From assembly GCA_964579245.1 (NCBI GenBank), contig CAZOFY010000006.1:1-62827 (forward strand): DNA of 62,827 nucleotides, read 5' to 3'. Positions 45,216 through 54,436 of the stretch are shown here, in pieces. This stretch comes from Firm-13 sp964579245. GTDB taxonomy: Bacteria; Bacillota; Clostridia; Saccharofermentanales; Saccharofermentanaceae. The notes beneath the pieces are model-generated. The model did no database searches. It saw only the letters and a list, made by a program, of their open reading frames with translations, and had not been told where the DNA came from. The translations under genes and the position numbers were made by a program. The first letter of the stretch is position 1. Each line of letters starts with the position of its first letter.

Positions 45216-45688
45216 GGTACAGTGAATATAAGTTCAAATTCTATATAAACGCGAATCATGCGATTTATTTGGACGGAACTCTCGGTCAGAACCACCCGCA
45301 TACATGGGAGATTTCTCTGGATACGATCAAGGTCGGAGATGACTTTATTCAGTTTGATCTTATTGAGAAAGAAGTCGAGAAGTATTTCTCGTATTTTCAA
45401 GATATCAATATCAATACGATCGATCCGTTTACCGCTATCAATCCAACTTTAGAGAACCTTTGCGAGCATTTCAAAAAAGATTTAAATGAGATTTTATCAA
45501 AAAACGGCTGGCTTCTCACCCGTATAGAAATGAGTGAAACCCCGGCAAGATCCTTCATTATTGATCTGTTAGATGATGTTGACGAAATGATCGACAGGCA
45601 ACAAAAAATCGCTTCAGCCGAGACACGTCTCAAGATTGCCGCGCATGAGAAGCTGGTTTCGATTCTCGGTTTGGCTGACAAAAAATGA
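45212..45688 (+). CDS. 6-pyruvoyl-tetrahydropterin synthase-related protein of the XrtG locus
   Basis: 158 residues, a full PTPS/QueD-like fold plus a helical tail. Zinc ligands are His16, His28 and His30 (NANHAIY, NHPHTWE). The family's INPTLENL and EMSETPARS strings are kept, including the pterin-binding Glu. The Cys that precedes the HxH in QueD is absent (GTLGQNHPH), so canonical carboxytetrahydropterin synthesis is doubtful. It matches the TIGR03112 group found beside XrtG. It is the last gene of the operon and resembles the N-terminal domain of the protein at 38260. Confidence 0.88.
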   Translation: MRYSEYKFKFYINANHAIYLDGTLGQNHPHTWEISLDTIKVGDDFIQFDLIEKEVEKYFSYFQDININTIDPFTAINPTLENLCEHFKKDLNEILSKNGWLLTRIEMSETPARSFIIDLLDDVDEMIDRQQKIASAETRLKIAAHEKLVSILGLADKK

Positions 45689-45689
45689 T

Positions 45690-46067
45690 CTATCGGGCTG
45701 CGACGCACTCGATTTCTACAATAGCCCCCTTCGGCAAAGACTTTACAGCCACACATGATCTTGCCGGGAAGTTTGGAGCGAAGAATGATGCATAAATTTC
45801 GTTGACAGCCGCAAAATCGTCCATATCCGTCAGAAAAATGGTTGTTTTAATGACGTTATCCCTTGTCATCCCTGCTTCCTTCAGAATAGAAGAAATATTG
45901 GAAAGACAGTTCTGAGCCTGTTGTGTTATCGAGTCCGGAAGTGTGCCGGACATCCCATCGATCCCGAGTTGTCCAGATAGATATAAGAAACCATTAGCCT
46001 CTGCCGCTTGCACATAAGGTCCGATTGCCGCGGGTGCATTTGACGTGTGAAAAATCACTTTCTCCAT
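45690..46067 (-). CDS. RidA family enamine/imine deaminase
   Basis: 125 residues from the ATG behind AGAGAGG. It has the RidA features GPYVQAAEANGFLYLSGQLG, TTIFLTDMDDFAAVNEIYASFF, and the catalytic Arg in FPARSCVAVKSLPKGAIVEIECVA. RidA proteins hydrolyse reactive enamines made by PLP enzymes. It meets the XrtG operon tail to tail and lies 22 bp after the LURP-one-like gene. Confidence 0.92.
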   Translation of the reverse strand: MEKVIFHTSNAPAAIGPYVQAAEANGFLYLSGQLGIDGMSGTLPDSITQQAQNCLSNISSILKEAGMTRDNVIKTTIFLTDMDDFAAVNEIYASFFAPNFPARSCVAVKSLPKGAIVEIECVAAR

Positions 46068-46089
46068 AATAAAAGCCTCTCTTGTTCTA

Positions 46090-46557
46090 TTATTTCCGAT
46101 CCGGTCCAAATAATAATCCTATGGATAGGACGAAGCAGAGAACGTCTTGAATGATCGCCGTTAATGATACTTCTGCTTCAATGCCATCCGTGATTCTGCT
46201 TACCTTGGCGATGCGGCCATAGCCACCATCAATAAAGTAATCGGAAGGAAATCCTGACCCTTTCACCACCCAGTCACACCCTGAAACAGTAAGCGCTCGA
46301 AGCTCAGACTTGCCCTTTCGGGCTATCTTCACCGGATCTCCGGATTTAGTTACAAGTGAAGCATCTTCCGCGAAAAGACCTTTTTTATGTGTGATTGCGG
46401 CAGCGACACAACCATTCAAATCTAATATCTGAAGCACCGTTTGTCGGTTCACCGCAAGTGTCTGTGCACGGTAGATCGGGCAGCCCTGACCATCTGTAAT
46501 GATAAAAGTTCGTCCACTCGCGTTCGGTTCAACATGAATAATCAGCTTCACAGTCAC
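46090..46557 (-). CDS. LURP-one-related/scramblase-fold (tubby-like) protein
   Basis: 155 residues starting at a GTG. The alternating strands (FIITDGQGCPIYRAQ, LQILDLNGCVAAAITHKKGL, WVVKGSGFPSDYFI, IAKVSRI) fit the YxjI/LURP-one tubby-like beta-barrel, and the C-terminal hydrophobic helix (SLTAIIQDVLCFVLSIGLLF) is also typical. Function is unknown. It forms a two-gene unit with the RidA gene. Confidence 0.78.
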   Translation of the reverse strand: MTVKLIIHVEPNASGRTFIITDGQGCPIYRAQTLAVNRQTVLQILDLNGCVAAAITHKKGLFAEDASLVTKSGDPVKIARKGKSELRALTVSGCDWVVKGSGFPSDYFIDGGYGRIAKVSRITDGIEAEVSLTAIIQDVLCFVLSIGLLFGPDRK

Positions 46558-46668
46558 GCCTGCCTTTCCATAAGAATTCCATCATTTCTCTTTTTATTAT
46601 TCTACCACCTTCTGATTCAAAGAATGATGAAAATGTACCTGCTCAACTCATTAACCCGACCATTTCTC

Positions 46669-46723
46669 TTGACTTTCACAACAGAAGACTTACAATAGTA
46701 AGTAGATACCCCCCTGGGGGTGT
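46669..46723 (+). promoter_or_regulatory. copA promoter with CsoR operator
   Basis: TTGACT (46669-46674), 16 bp, TACAAT (46691-46696) form a strong promoter. ATACCCCCCTGGGGGTGT (46706-46723) is a textbook CsoR GC-rich operator over the transcription start. The operon ends in csoR, so the circuit is autoregulatory: Cu(I) releases CsoR and derepresses. Confidence 0.9.
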
Positions 46724-46724
46724 A

Positions 46725-49211
46725 GTGTCGAAAGTGGTGATCTATTTGAGAAAAAGATTTAATATTCAAGGTATGTCATGCTCGGCTTGTTCTGCCGCCG
46801 TGCAGAAAGCCATGGACCGGCATCCCGGTATAAACCATGCTGAGGTCAATCTTCTGACAAACAGTATGATGGTTGATTATGATGAAGCGGCCACATCGGA
46901 CGAGAAGATCATCGAAGCAGTGATGAACGCAGGATATTCTGCCAGCCTGCCTGTATCCCAGACTCCCGCCGGGGACCTGCAACAAAAGGATTCCGAGGAT
47001 AACCTGAAATCGGATACACGTTCCAGACTCCTCGTGTCGTTTTCCTTTCTGCTTCCTTTGATGTATCTCTCTATGCATCACATGTTGAATATGTGGTTCG
47101 GGTTACCGGTCCCGGAGTTTATTGTCCGATATTTTCATGGCCCGGAAAATGGTGTCGTTTTTGCCTTTTCTCAGTTTCTATTGTTACTCCCGATTCTGTA
47201 TGTAAACAGGAAGTATTTTACGAACGGGTTTCGAACATTGTTTCGCGGATCACCAAACATGGATACTCTGATTGCAATCGGCTCCTCAGCCGCGACGCTA
47301 TACGGTATATATGCTATTTTTCGCATCGGTTATGATTTGGGCCATGCAAACATGACCAGCGCCTCTCTTCTTTTGGAAAATATCTATTTTGAATCTGCCG
47401 GAACCATATTAAGCTTGATTACGCTTGGCAAATATCTGGAAGGCCGCGCGAAAAAGAAAACCTCGGATGCAATCACGGGGCTTCTCGCTCTGTCCCCTGA
47501 AACAGCGGTCCTGATGAAGGATGGAAAGGAAATCGAGATTTCTGTCAAAGAAATCGCACAAGGAGACATTCTGGCTGTTCGTCCCGGTTCGAGAGTCCCG
47601 GTGGACGGGATCATCATCGAAGGCCACAGCTCCCTGGACCAATCTGCCATAACCGGAGAAAGTATCCCAGTTGAGAAGCTGGCCGGCGACCAAGTGGTAA
47701 CAGCATCCGTCAATCAAAGTGGATTTTTCCTGATGCGGGCTGAGAAAGTCGGAGAAGACACGACCTTGAGTCAAATCATTCGTCTGATGGAAGAAGCCTC
47801 ATCATCTAAAGCTCCCATCTCCCGTCTGGCAGATAAAATCAGCGGAGTCTTTGTTCCAATCGTCATCGGCATTGCTGTCATTACGGCATGTGTTTGGCTC
47901 CTTCTCGGGCAGTCCGTCGAGTTCGCCCTGACTGCAGCTGTTTCCGTTCTTGTAATCTCCTGCCCCTGTGCGCTCGGGCTGGCCACACCTGTCGCCATTA
48001 TGGTCGGAACCGGCAAAGGTGCCGCTTATGGTGTTCTTGTGAAATCAGCGGAGGCACTTGAGCGACTTTCCTCGGTTGATACCATCGTACTCGATAAGAC
48101 GGGAACGATTACAGAAGGGATCCCGCAAATAACTGACCTTCTCCCTGCTCCCGGATACAGCGACGACAGGTTGCTTGAGGTTGCCGCTTCATTGGAACTC
48201 CCCTCTGAACATCCTCTGGCTGCCGCAATTCTTCAAAAAGCAAAGGTCCGGCAGATTGAGGCGCGGAAAGTCCTGAGCTTCCGTTCAGAGCCCGGGAAGG
48301 GACTCACAGGCGAGTTGGACAACACCACATACTATGCCGGAAGCATTGCGTGGATGAACGAGAAAGGGCTTCTCACTCAAGAATGGAGCGCATTAGCGAA
48401 CCGTCTCTCGGACGAAGGAAAGTCGATTCTTTTCTTTGCTGACGATAACAGAATCATCGGAATGGCGGCAGCAGAAGATCCGATCCGATCAACAAGCCGG
48501 GAAGCATTGTCGCTTTTCCACGAAAGAAAGCTCAATATTGTCATGCTTACCGGTGATAATAAAAGAACAGCGGAAGCGATCAGAAAACGATTGAGCCAGA
48601 CATCCGATGATTTACATGGTGCAGATGATATGCTCCAGTTTGTACANNNNNNNNNNNNNNNNNNNNNNNNNNNNNNNNNNNNNNNNNNNNNNNNNNNNNN
48701 NNNNNNNNNNNNNNNNNNNNNNNNNNNNNNNNNNNNNNNNNNNNNNGGTGCAGATGATATGCTCCAGTTTGTACAAGCGGAAATTCTTCCGCAGGATAAA
48801 GAGGAGCAGATACGTTTGCTTCAGGATGCCGGGCATGTCGTAGCCATGGTCGGTGACGGGATCAACGACGCACCCGCTCTGGCAAGATCCGATGTGGGGA
48901 TCGCCATTGCAAGCGGCACGGATATCGCCATCTCATCAGCCGATATCGTGCTGATGAACAGTGACCTGAGGAATATTGCCGACGCCATAGATTTAAGCCG
49001 CGCCGTCATGCGAAACATCCGGCAGAATTTATTTTGGGCTTTCTTCTATAATGTGATCGGGATCCCTCTTGCCGCTGGTGTATTCTTCTCACTATTCGGC
49101 ATCCTTCTTAGCCCCATGCTCGCTGCGGCCGCCATGAGCGTCAGCTCAATATTCGTTGTAACAAATGCATTACGGCTTAAGTTTTTCGTTCCAGACAGAA
49201 AGCGAGGTTAA
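46725..49211 (+). CDS. copA: Copper-exporting P1B-type ATPase CopA (contains assembly gap)
   Basis: 828 codons as written, including 100 N. One N-terminal HMA domain (GMSCSAC) is followed by eight transmembrane segments, the actuator (TGES), the CPC metal motif (SCPCALGLATP), DKTGTI with the phosphorylated Asp, SEHPLA, and GDGINDAPAL. It exports Cu(I). Collapsing the gap together with the duplicated 29 bp beside it (129 bp, 43 codons) gives about 785 residues and an uninterrupted family sequence. The start is uncertain: the GTG at 46725 follows the operator directly and has no ribosome site, while a TTG at 46746 has GGTGA upstream. Confidence 0.93.
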   Translation: MSKVVIYLRKRFNIQGMSCSACSAAVQKAMDRHPGINHAEVNLLTNSMMVDYDEAATSDEKIIEAVMNAGYSASLPVSQTPAGDLQQKDSEDNLKSDTRSRLLVSFSFLLPLMYLSMHHMLNMWFGLPVPEFIVRYFHGPENGVVFAFSQFLLLLPILYVNRKYFTNGFRTLFRGSPNMDTLIAIGSSAATLYGIYAIFRIGYDLGHANMTSASLLLENIYFESAGTILSLITLGKYLEGRAKKKTSDAITGLLALSPETAVLMKDGKEIEISVKEIAQGDILAVRPGSRVPVDGIIIEGHSSLDQSAITGESIPVEKLAGDQVVTASVNQSGFFLMRAEKVGEDTTLSQIIRLMEEASSSKAPISRLADKISGVFVPIVIGIAVITACVWLLLGQSVEFALTAAVSVLVISCPCALGLATPVAIMVGTGKGAAYGVLVKSAEALERLSSVDTIVLDKTGTITEGIPQITDLLPAPGYSDDRLLEVAASLELPSEHPLAAAILQKAKVRQIEARKVLSFRSEPGKGLTGELDNTTYYAGSIAWMNEKGLLTQEWSALANRLSDEGKSILFFADDNRIIGMAAAEDPIRSTSREALSLFHERKLNIVMLTGDNKRTAEAIRKRLSQTSDDLHGADDMLQFVXXXXXXXXXXXXXXXXXXXXXXXXXXXXXXXXXXGADDMLQFVQAEILPQDKEEQIRLLQDAGHVVAMVGDGINDAPALARSDVGIAIASGTDIAISSADIVLMNSDLRNIADAIDLSRAVMRNIRQNLFWAFFYNVIGIPLAAGVFFSLFGILLSPMLAAAAMSVSSIFVVTNALRLKFFVPDRKRG
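48618..48775. other. Assembly gap of 100 N flanked by an identical 29-bp direct repeat
   Basis: The 29 bases 48618-48646 (from GGTGCAGATG to TTTGTACA) are repeated exactly at 48747-48775, either side of N 48647-48746. The repeat is the overlap of two contig ends that was not merged. See the findings. Confidence 0.93.
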
Positions 49212-49214
49212 CGT

Positions 49215-49463
49215 ATGAGAAAAGTATTATTCGTATCAGGCATGCACTGTGAGCATTGTAAGAAGAGAGTTGAGGCTGCAATAGAAGGAATTGACGGCGC
49301 CCAGGCAACCGCTGATCTGAAGAAACATTCTGTGGAGGTACGCTCGGACAAAGATATATCCGATGAACTTTTAACGGAAGCTGTCAAACAGTCAGGTTAC
49401 ACTGTGACAGGTATTGAAACAGCAGGAAAAGGATTACTTAGAAATCCTTTTCGGAAAGGCTAG
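49215..49463 (+). CDS. copZ: CopZ-like copper chaperone (HMA domain)
   Basis: 82 residues: one ferredoxin-like HMA domain with GMHCEHC (Cys12, Cys15) and a C-terminal extension of about 12 residues. It carries Cu(I) to CopA. It starts 3 bp after the copA stop. Confidence 0.9.
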   Translation: MRKVLFVSGMHCEHCKKRVEAAIEGIDGAQATADLKKHSVEVRSDKDISDELLTEAVKQSGYTVTGIETAGKGLLRNPFRKG

Positions 49464-49472
49464 GGAATCGCT

Positions 49473-49736
49473 ATGCAGGCAGATCAAGAAAAAATAACCC
49501 GTCTGCTTAAGACAGCTCGCGGGCAAATAGACGGTCTTCTGAGAATGGTCGAAGATGACAGATACTGTATCGACATTTCAAACCAGCTTCTCGCTGCTCA
49601 GGCAATCTTACGGAACGCGAATCGGCAGGTTCTGCGAGCACATCTGGCATGCTGCGTTGAGACAAGCATGCAAAATGATGACGGACGAAAGAAAATCGAA
49701 GAGATCATGGACATTATTGATAAGCTGTCAAAATAA
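49473..49736 (+). CDS. csoR: CsoR copper-sensing repressor
   Basis: 87 residues, all helical. The Cu(I) ligands Cys32, His57 and Cys61 have the exact CsoR spacing (DRYC, then RAHLACC). It starts 9 bp after copZ and closes the operon, whose promoter carries the matching operator at 46706. A second Cys at 60 is unusual but also occurs in other members. Confidence 0.93.
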   Translation: MQADQEKITRLLKTARGQIDGLLRMVEDDRYCIDISNQLLAAQAILRNANRQVLRAHLACCVETSMQNDDGRKKIEEIMDIIDKLSK

Positions 49737-49828
49737 GCAATTCATGATGGAAAACGAAGCGTTCGTCCTTCACAACGTGCATTTCATGGTATTCTGTATA
49801 GCAGAAATTACGAGTTCGGAGGATTTCC

Positions 49829-50740
49829 ATGCATTCTTTTCCAAAACAGATTCGAAAGCTTCTCATCCCTTCCCTATTCCTTGCGCTCTGTCTCACCGGC
49901 TGTCTGCCCGAAAAGGCGGAAAAGGTTGAGATTCATTCTGATACTTCCAGTGCCAGTATCTCCTCGTTCATCGATTCGTCCGAATCTGTTGAGACGAGGT
50001 CCGGTTTCCCTACTTCTAATACCCCGTTTCTGACCGAGGATGATCTGGCAGAGAAAAATATTGGCAGGACGTATACTATATCCGGCATCTTGACTGATGC
50101 GTCCAGGGCGAGCAGTGGCAGTATTCTTTTTACGATTCAGGCCGGTGATTTTGCATGTCCGGTGTACATCAGAAGCGGACTGGAACTGGATGCTTACTCT
50201 CTCACGATCGGGGAATCCTACCAAGTTGAAGGTGTCCTGGATGAATATAACGGAACCTTTGAAATCATTCCCGAAAATCCGGAAGATGTTTTGCATGACG
50301 GTCAATACGACTTTGAAGAAGCGAAGGTCGTTTCAATCATCGACGGAGACACGGTAAAAATCGAACTGGCAAACGGTAATATGGAAAAATTACGTATTAT
50401 CGGCATTGATGCTCCCGAGACAGAAAAACCGGGGCAACCGGGTGAATACTACGCCGATGAAGCGACAGATTTCACGACCGACCTGATATTGAACAAAACG
50501 ATCTATCTCGAACGCGACAACTCGGATACCGATAAGTATGGACGAATGCTTCGATATGTGTGGCTGGAAATTCCATCTAAAATCAACGAAGAAAGTATTT
50601 CCGAGCTTAACCTGAGTGCGCTTCTGCTAAAGGATGGATACGCTGAATTTATACAAGTCGGAGACGACGACAAATATGCCGGCATCTTCTCAATCATTGA
50701 ACAATCGGCGGAAGAAGAAATGCTTGGCATATGGAAGTAA
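49829..50740 (+). CDS. Surface lipoprotein with OB-fold and thermonuclease (SNase) domain
   Basis: 303 residues. A lipobox (CLTGC, Cys about 25) is followed by a Ser-rich linker, an OB-fold nucleic-acid-binding-like domain (about 68-150) and an SNase domain (about 163-300). Catalytic residues are in place: SIIDGDTVKI, Arg in LRIIGIDAPE with the Glu, and Arg in DKYGRMLRYVW. It is a cell-surface, Ca-dependent nuclease that could degrade external DNA or RNA. GGAGG lies six bases before the ATG. Confidence 0.9.
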   Translation: MHSFPKQIRKLLIPSLFLALCLTGCLPEKAEKVEIHSDTSSASISSFIDSSESVETRSGFPTSNTPFLTEDDLAEKNIGRTYTISGILTDASRASSGSILFTIQAGDFACPVYIRSGLELDAYSLTIGESYQVEGVLDEYNGTFEIIPENPEDVLHDGQYDFEEAKVVSIIDGDTVKIELANGNMEKLRIIGIDAPETEKPGQPGEYYADEATDFTTDLILNKTIYLERDNSDTDKYGRMLRYVWLEIPSKINEESISELNLSALLLKDGYAEFIQVGDDDKYAGIFSIIEQSAEEEMLGIWK

Positions 50741-50812
50741 AGCAAAATGAGACGGCCTGTTCGATCCGTCTTCTACTCAAGCTCTCCTGCCCCGGTCGCT
50801 TCGGGAATCTAA

Positions 50813-52459
50813 TCATTCCATTTTTTCGAATGCCGCTTCGGTCAGTTGCTGCATCATCATCAGGCAACGCGCAAGTATCTTTTTACGGTCTTCCTGCACT
50901 GTCACACCATTCAAATCTCTCTTGCACCGGACAGTCAGATGATCCAACTGAGACTGAAGATCATCCAGACCCTCGCTGACAAGGCTTGTGCTCTCAACTG
51001 CCGGAACAATCTTGCGAACCACTGCCAATGCAGGCTTTGTAACAATGTTACCAAGTTCAATTGTCTCATCCAGACCGGGTATCCATGTCTCGATTCCGAA
51101 ATCATCCTGTATTGCCTTCGAGAAGCTGTTGATGGCTTCTTCCTCTCCATGAACAAGGATGATTTTTGCCGGTTTCTTTGCCATCGCCGAAATCCATTGC
51201 AGAAGTCCGGCTCTGTCAGCATGTCCACTGAAGCCTTCGATATTCTCGATCCGTGCGTTGACCGCGATCTCCTCGTCAAATATGCGGACCTTCTTCGCGC
51301 CATCAACAATCCGGCGTCCAAGCGTGCCGACGGCCTGGTAACCGACAAAAATAACCGTTGAATCCTTACGCCACAAATTGTGTTTCAGATGATGCTTGAT
51401 GCGTCCCGCATCGCACATCCCGCTGGCAGAGATAATGATCTTGCTCTGTTCATCGGTATTCAAAGCTCTCGACTCTATCGCCGTTTCCGTAAAATTCAAA
51501 TTTTCAAAATCCAGCGGATTGTCACCGTTGCGAATATACTCCTTCGCTTCATCATCAAAACAGTCCATATTGTCACGAAATACCTTTGTCGCAGAAATAG
51601 CCATCGGACTGTCAACATACACCGGAGTTCTCATGAACTTTGTACGATGGTCCTTGTACTTCTCCTCTTCTTTGTTCAACGCATAAATGACTTCCTGTGT
51701 CCGTCCTACCGCAAATGACGGTATGACGACATTTCCGCCCTTCTCGATCGTCTCCTCGATGACGCGTACAAAAGTCTCAATCTTATCACCGTTCACCTGA
51801 TGTAGCCGATCACCATATGTGGATTCAATAATAAGATAATCTGCCCCTTCAATAATCGTGGGATCTCGCATGATCGGAATATCCCGGTTGCCAAGGTCTC
51901 CCGAGAAAACAACCTTGGTCTCCTGATCATCGCTCTCTTTGATGTAAACCTCCAGAATAGCAGAGCCAAGAATATGTCCGGCATCACGCATGACAACCCG
52001 AACATCGGCAGCCGGAGAGAACTCCTGATCGTAAGATACAGTCGAGAACAGTTTACAAGATTCTATAGCATCCTGCATTGTATACATCGGCTCCTCGACC
52101 GGTCCTCCTGCTCGCGTCTTCTTCTTCATCTGCCACTCAGCCTCCATCTCCTGGATGTGGCCGGAATCGGGAAGCATGATTGCGCAGAGCTGCGCTGTCG
52201 CTTTGGTCGTGTAGATTGGTTTGTCGAAGCCCTCTTTATAAAGGCGAGGGATCCGTCCGCTATGGTCGATATGTGCATGAGTGAGTAGCATAAAATCAAT
52301 ATCACTGACAGAAAAGGGAAAAGGCAAACGATTCAAGGCGGTCTCTTCGGATTTTCCCTGATGCATACCGCAGTCAACAATAAAAGATGTGTTGTCCGTT
52401 TCCACTAAAAAGCAAGACCCTGTCACGGTTTTTGCAGCACCGGCAAATGTAACGCGCAT
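50813..52459 (-). CDS. MBL-fold beta-CASP RNA-processing nuclease
   Basis: About 548 residues. The metallo-beta-lactamase core has THAHIDHSG, DAGHILGSA and FSGDLGN; the beta-CASP domain has VGRTQEVIY, SASGMCDAGRIKHH and GFSGHADRAGLL. This is the CPSF73/YsyA-like group of RNA endo/exonucleases. An unusual segment after the beta-CASP part (about 450-548) is helical. GGAGG precedes the ATG; the upstream ATG at 52495 lacks a site. The target RNA is unknown. Confidence 0.9.
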   Translation of the reverse strand: MRVTFAGAAKTVTGSCFLVETDNTSFIVDCGMHQGKSEETALNRLPFPFSVSDIDFMLLTHAHIDHSGRIPRLYKEGFDKPIYTTKATAQLCAIMLPDSGHIQEMEAEWQMKKKTRAGGPVEEPMYTMQDAIESCKLFSTVSYDQEFSPAADVRVVMRDAGHILGSAILEVYIKESDDQETKVVFSGDLGNRDIPIMRDPTIIEGADYLIIESTYGDRLHQVNGDKIETFVRVIEETIEKGGNVVIPSFAVGRTQEVIYALNKEEEKYKDHRTKFMRTPVYVDSPMAISATKVFRDNMDCFDDEAKEYIRNGDNPLDFENLNFTETAIESRALNTDEQSKIIISASGMCDAGRIKHHLKHNLWRKDSTVIFVGYQAVGTLGRRIVDGAKKVRIFDEEIAVNARIENIEGFSGHADRAGLLQWISAMAKKPAKIILVHGEEEAINSFSKAIQDDFGIETWIPGLDETIELGNIVTKPALAVVRKIVPAVESTSLVSEGLDDLQSQLDHLTVRCKRDLNGVTVQEDRKKILARCLMMMQQLTEAAFEKME

Positions 52460-52657
52460 GATGTTTCCTCCATATGTGCACATATTTCTGATCAATTAAT
52501 TGTATTGAGTTTCTCACATTCAAGAAGATTATTCAAACAATTCATATATTCTACTTTCAACCAAATCCCGCATATCTGTATCCTTTATCATTTTGGGTTT
52601 CTCTGTTAATATATTTTTAAAAGGACCGGCTGTAAACATTCCGACGGAGGGAACAGC

Positions 52658-54436
52658 ATGTCAGGACTTTTGAATCCCAAGAGAGAAAATGGTAGAAATG
52701 AGCCAGAACAACAGAACATCATTTCACCAGAGTCAGGGAACTATGGAAAAGACAGCTCCGGCATGCAAGCCTTCAAGGTAGCCGGAATCTATTTCTTGAT
52801 CGGATGTGCATGGATCATTATGTCCGACAAGGTTGCCGAGGCGCTTTTCCCGAGCATTGAAATGCTGACAACCGTGAATATCGTTAAGGGTTGGTTCTAT
52901 GTCTTTGCCACAGCTACGATTCTCTTTTTTCTGATCCGATATGAGATCCAACGAATCATCGATTCGAAGGAGGATATCCGCAAGATTAATTCTACTTTAG
53001 AACAATCCAACACCTTATTTTCCGCTATTCTGGAAAGCTCTCCCGACATGATCTTCTTCTCGCTGGATAGACAATACTGCTATACTGCTTTTAACCGCCG
53101 CCACAGGGAAACCGCGTTATTCATTCAGAATGCCAAAATCGATATAGGGATAAACTTTCTCGAACAGATTCACCAACCTGAGAGACGTGAGGAGATGAAA
53201 AAGGTCTGTGATCGGGCAATATCCGGAGAGTATTTCAGCTATATCGAAGAGTCCGGCAAGGATAAGGAAGCTACAATCTATTGGCAAATCTATGTATCCC
53301 CGATTTTGAATGCAAGTCAGAAATGTGTCGGCGTCACATTCTTTACCATGAACATCACGGCACTGAAGCGTGCTCAGGATAAGAATTTGTATCTAAGCTA
53401 CCACGATACTCTGACAAATCTATACAACCGCAGATATTATGAAGAAGCCCTGCACAGGATGGAGCTCGAAAAGGTGCTGCCTATTTCGGTCATCATAGGG
53501 GATCTCAACGGATTGAAACTCGTTAACGATGCTTTCGGTCATTCTGTCGGCGACGAACTGATTATCAGTGCTGCAGACGCTTTTCTCAGCGTTTGTCGAA
53601 AAGAGGATATCGTTGCGCGATGGGGCGGTGATGAGTTTATCATCCTTCTCCCGGGTATTGATCGTAACGGTGTCGAACAAACAGTCTCAGCTATCAAGAA
53701 AGAATGCGCGTCGAGAAATGTCAGATCGATACCCGTCGATATTTCTTTTGGGTGGCACACACGGTCAGATGAGTCCGAGGATATGCGCATGGTCTTGAAG
53801 AGTGCCGAAGACTCTATGTTCAAGAATAAAATCATTGAAAGCCAGAGCATGAGAAGTCATACGGTCCGTGTGATCATGAATACACTTCACGAGAAAAACC
53901 CAAGAGAAGAAGCCCACTCCAACCGCGTCGGTGACCTGTGCAAGCTGATAGGAGAAGCAATGGAGCTGTCTGAGCAGGAGATAAAGACCCTGCATATGAT
54001 CGGCTTTCTTCACGATATTGGAAAAATCGCGATGGACGAAGGCATTCTGAACAAAAAAGGGAAGCTGACAGACGAGGAATACGAACAAATTAAAATGCAT
54101 CCCGAGATTGGATGCAGGATCATTCGATCCTCATATGAAGTTACCGAGATATCCGAGGGAATTCTATCCCATCATGAGCGCTGGAATGGAGCCGGCTATC
54201 CGAAAGGTCTCACCGGCGAAGAGATACCTCTCTATGCCCGGATCATTGCCGTTGCAGACAGCTTTGACGCTATGACAAGCATGCGGACATATCGCTCTTG
54301 TGTGTCCGGTCAGGAGGCTGCAGAGGAGATTCTCCGGTGTGCGGGCAGCATGTACGATCCCGATGTTGCCAACATCTTTTATCACAAGGTTTTTCCTGTA
54401 TTGGATTCTGCCGCCAAATCGAACGATATTATGTGA
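52658..54436 (+). CDS. PAS-GGDEF-HD-GYP cyclic-di-GMP signalling protein
   Basis: 592 residues: two transmembrane segments (about 38-58 and 74-94), a PAS domain (about 115-230), a GGDEF domain (about 245-405) with RWGGDEF and an RKED inhibitory site, and an HD-GYP domain (about 410-590) with FLHDIGKIAM, HHERWNGAGYP and DSFDAMTS. Both the synthesis and the breakdown halves look active, so the protein may switch with its sensor. GGAGGG precedes the ATG. The end overlaps feoB tail to tail by 8 bp. Confidence 0.93.
   Translation: MSGLLNPKRENGRNEPEQQNIISPESGNYGKDSSGMQAFKVAGIYFLIGCAWIIMSDKVAEALFPSIEMLTTVNIVKGWFYVFATATILFFLIRYEIQRIIDSKEDIRKINSTLEQSNTLFSAILESSPDMIFFSLDRQYCYTAFNRRHRETALFIQNAKIDIGINFLEQIHQPERREEMKKVCDRAISGEYFSYIEESGKDKEATIYWQIYVSPILNASQKCVGVTFFTMNITALKRAQDKNLYLSYHDTLTNLYNRRYYEEALHRMELEKVLPISVIIGDLNGLKLVNDAFGHSVGDELIISAADAFLSVCRKEDIVARWGGDEFIILLPGIDRNGVEQTVSAIKKECASRNVRSIPVDISFGWHTRSDESEDMRMVLKSAEDSMFKNKIIESQSMRSHTVRVIMNTLHEKNPREEAHSNRVGDLCKLIGEAMELSEQEIKTLHMIGFLHDIGKIAMDEGILNKKGKLTDEEYEQIKMHPEIGCRIIRSSYEVTEISEGILSHHERWNGAGYPKGLTGEEIPLYARIIAVADSFDAMTSMRTYRSCVSGQEAAEEILRCAGSMYDPDVANIFYHKVFPVLDSAAKSNDIM

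Noticed and set aside
48618..48775. 29-bp direct repeats around the Ns as a target-site duplication of an inserted element
   Set aside because: A 29-bp duplication is too long for common elements, and collapsing it restores the copA frame and family sequence exactly.
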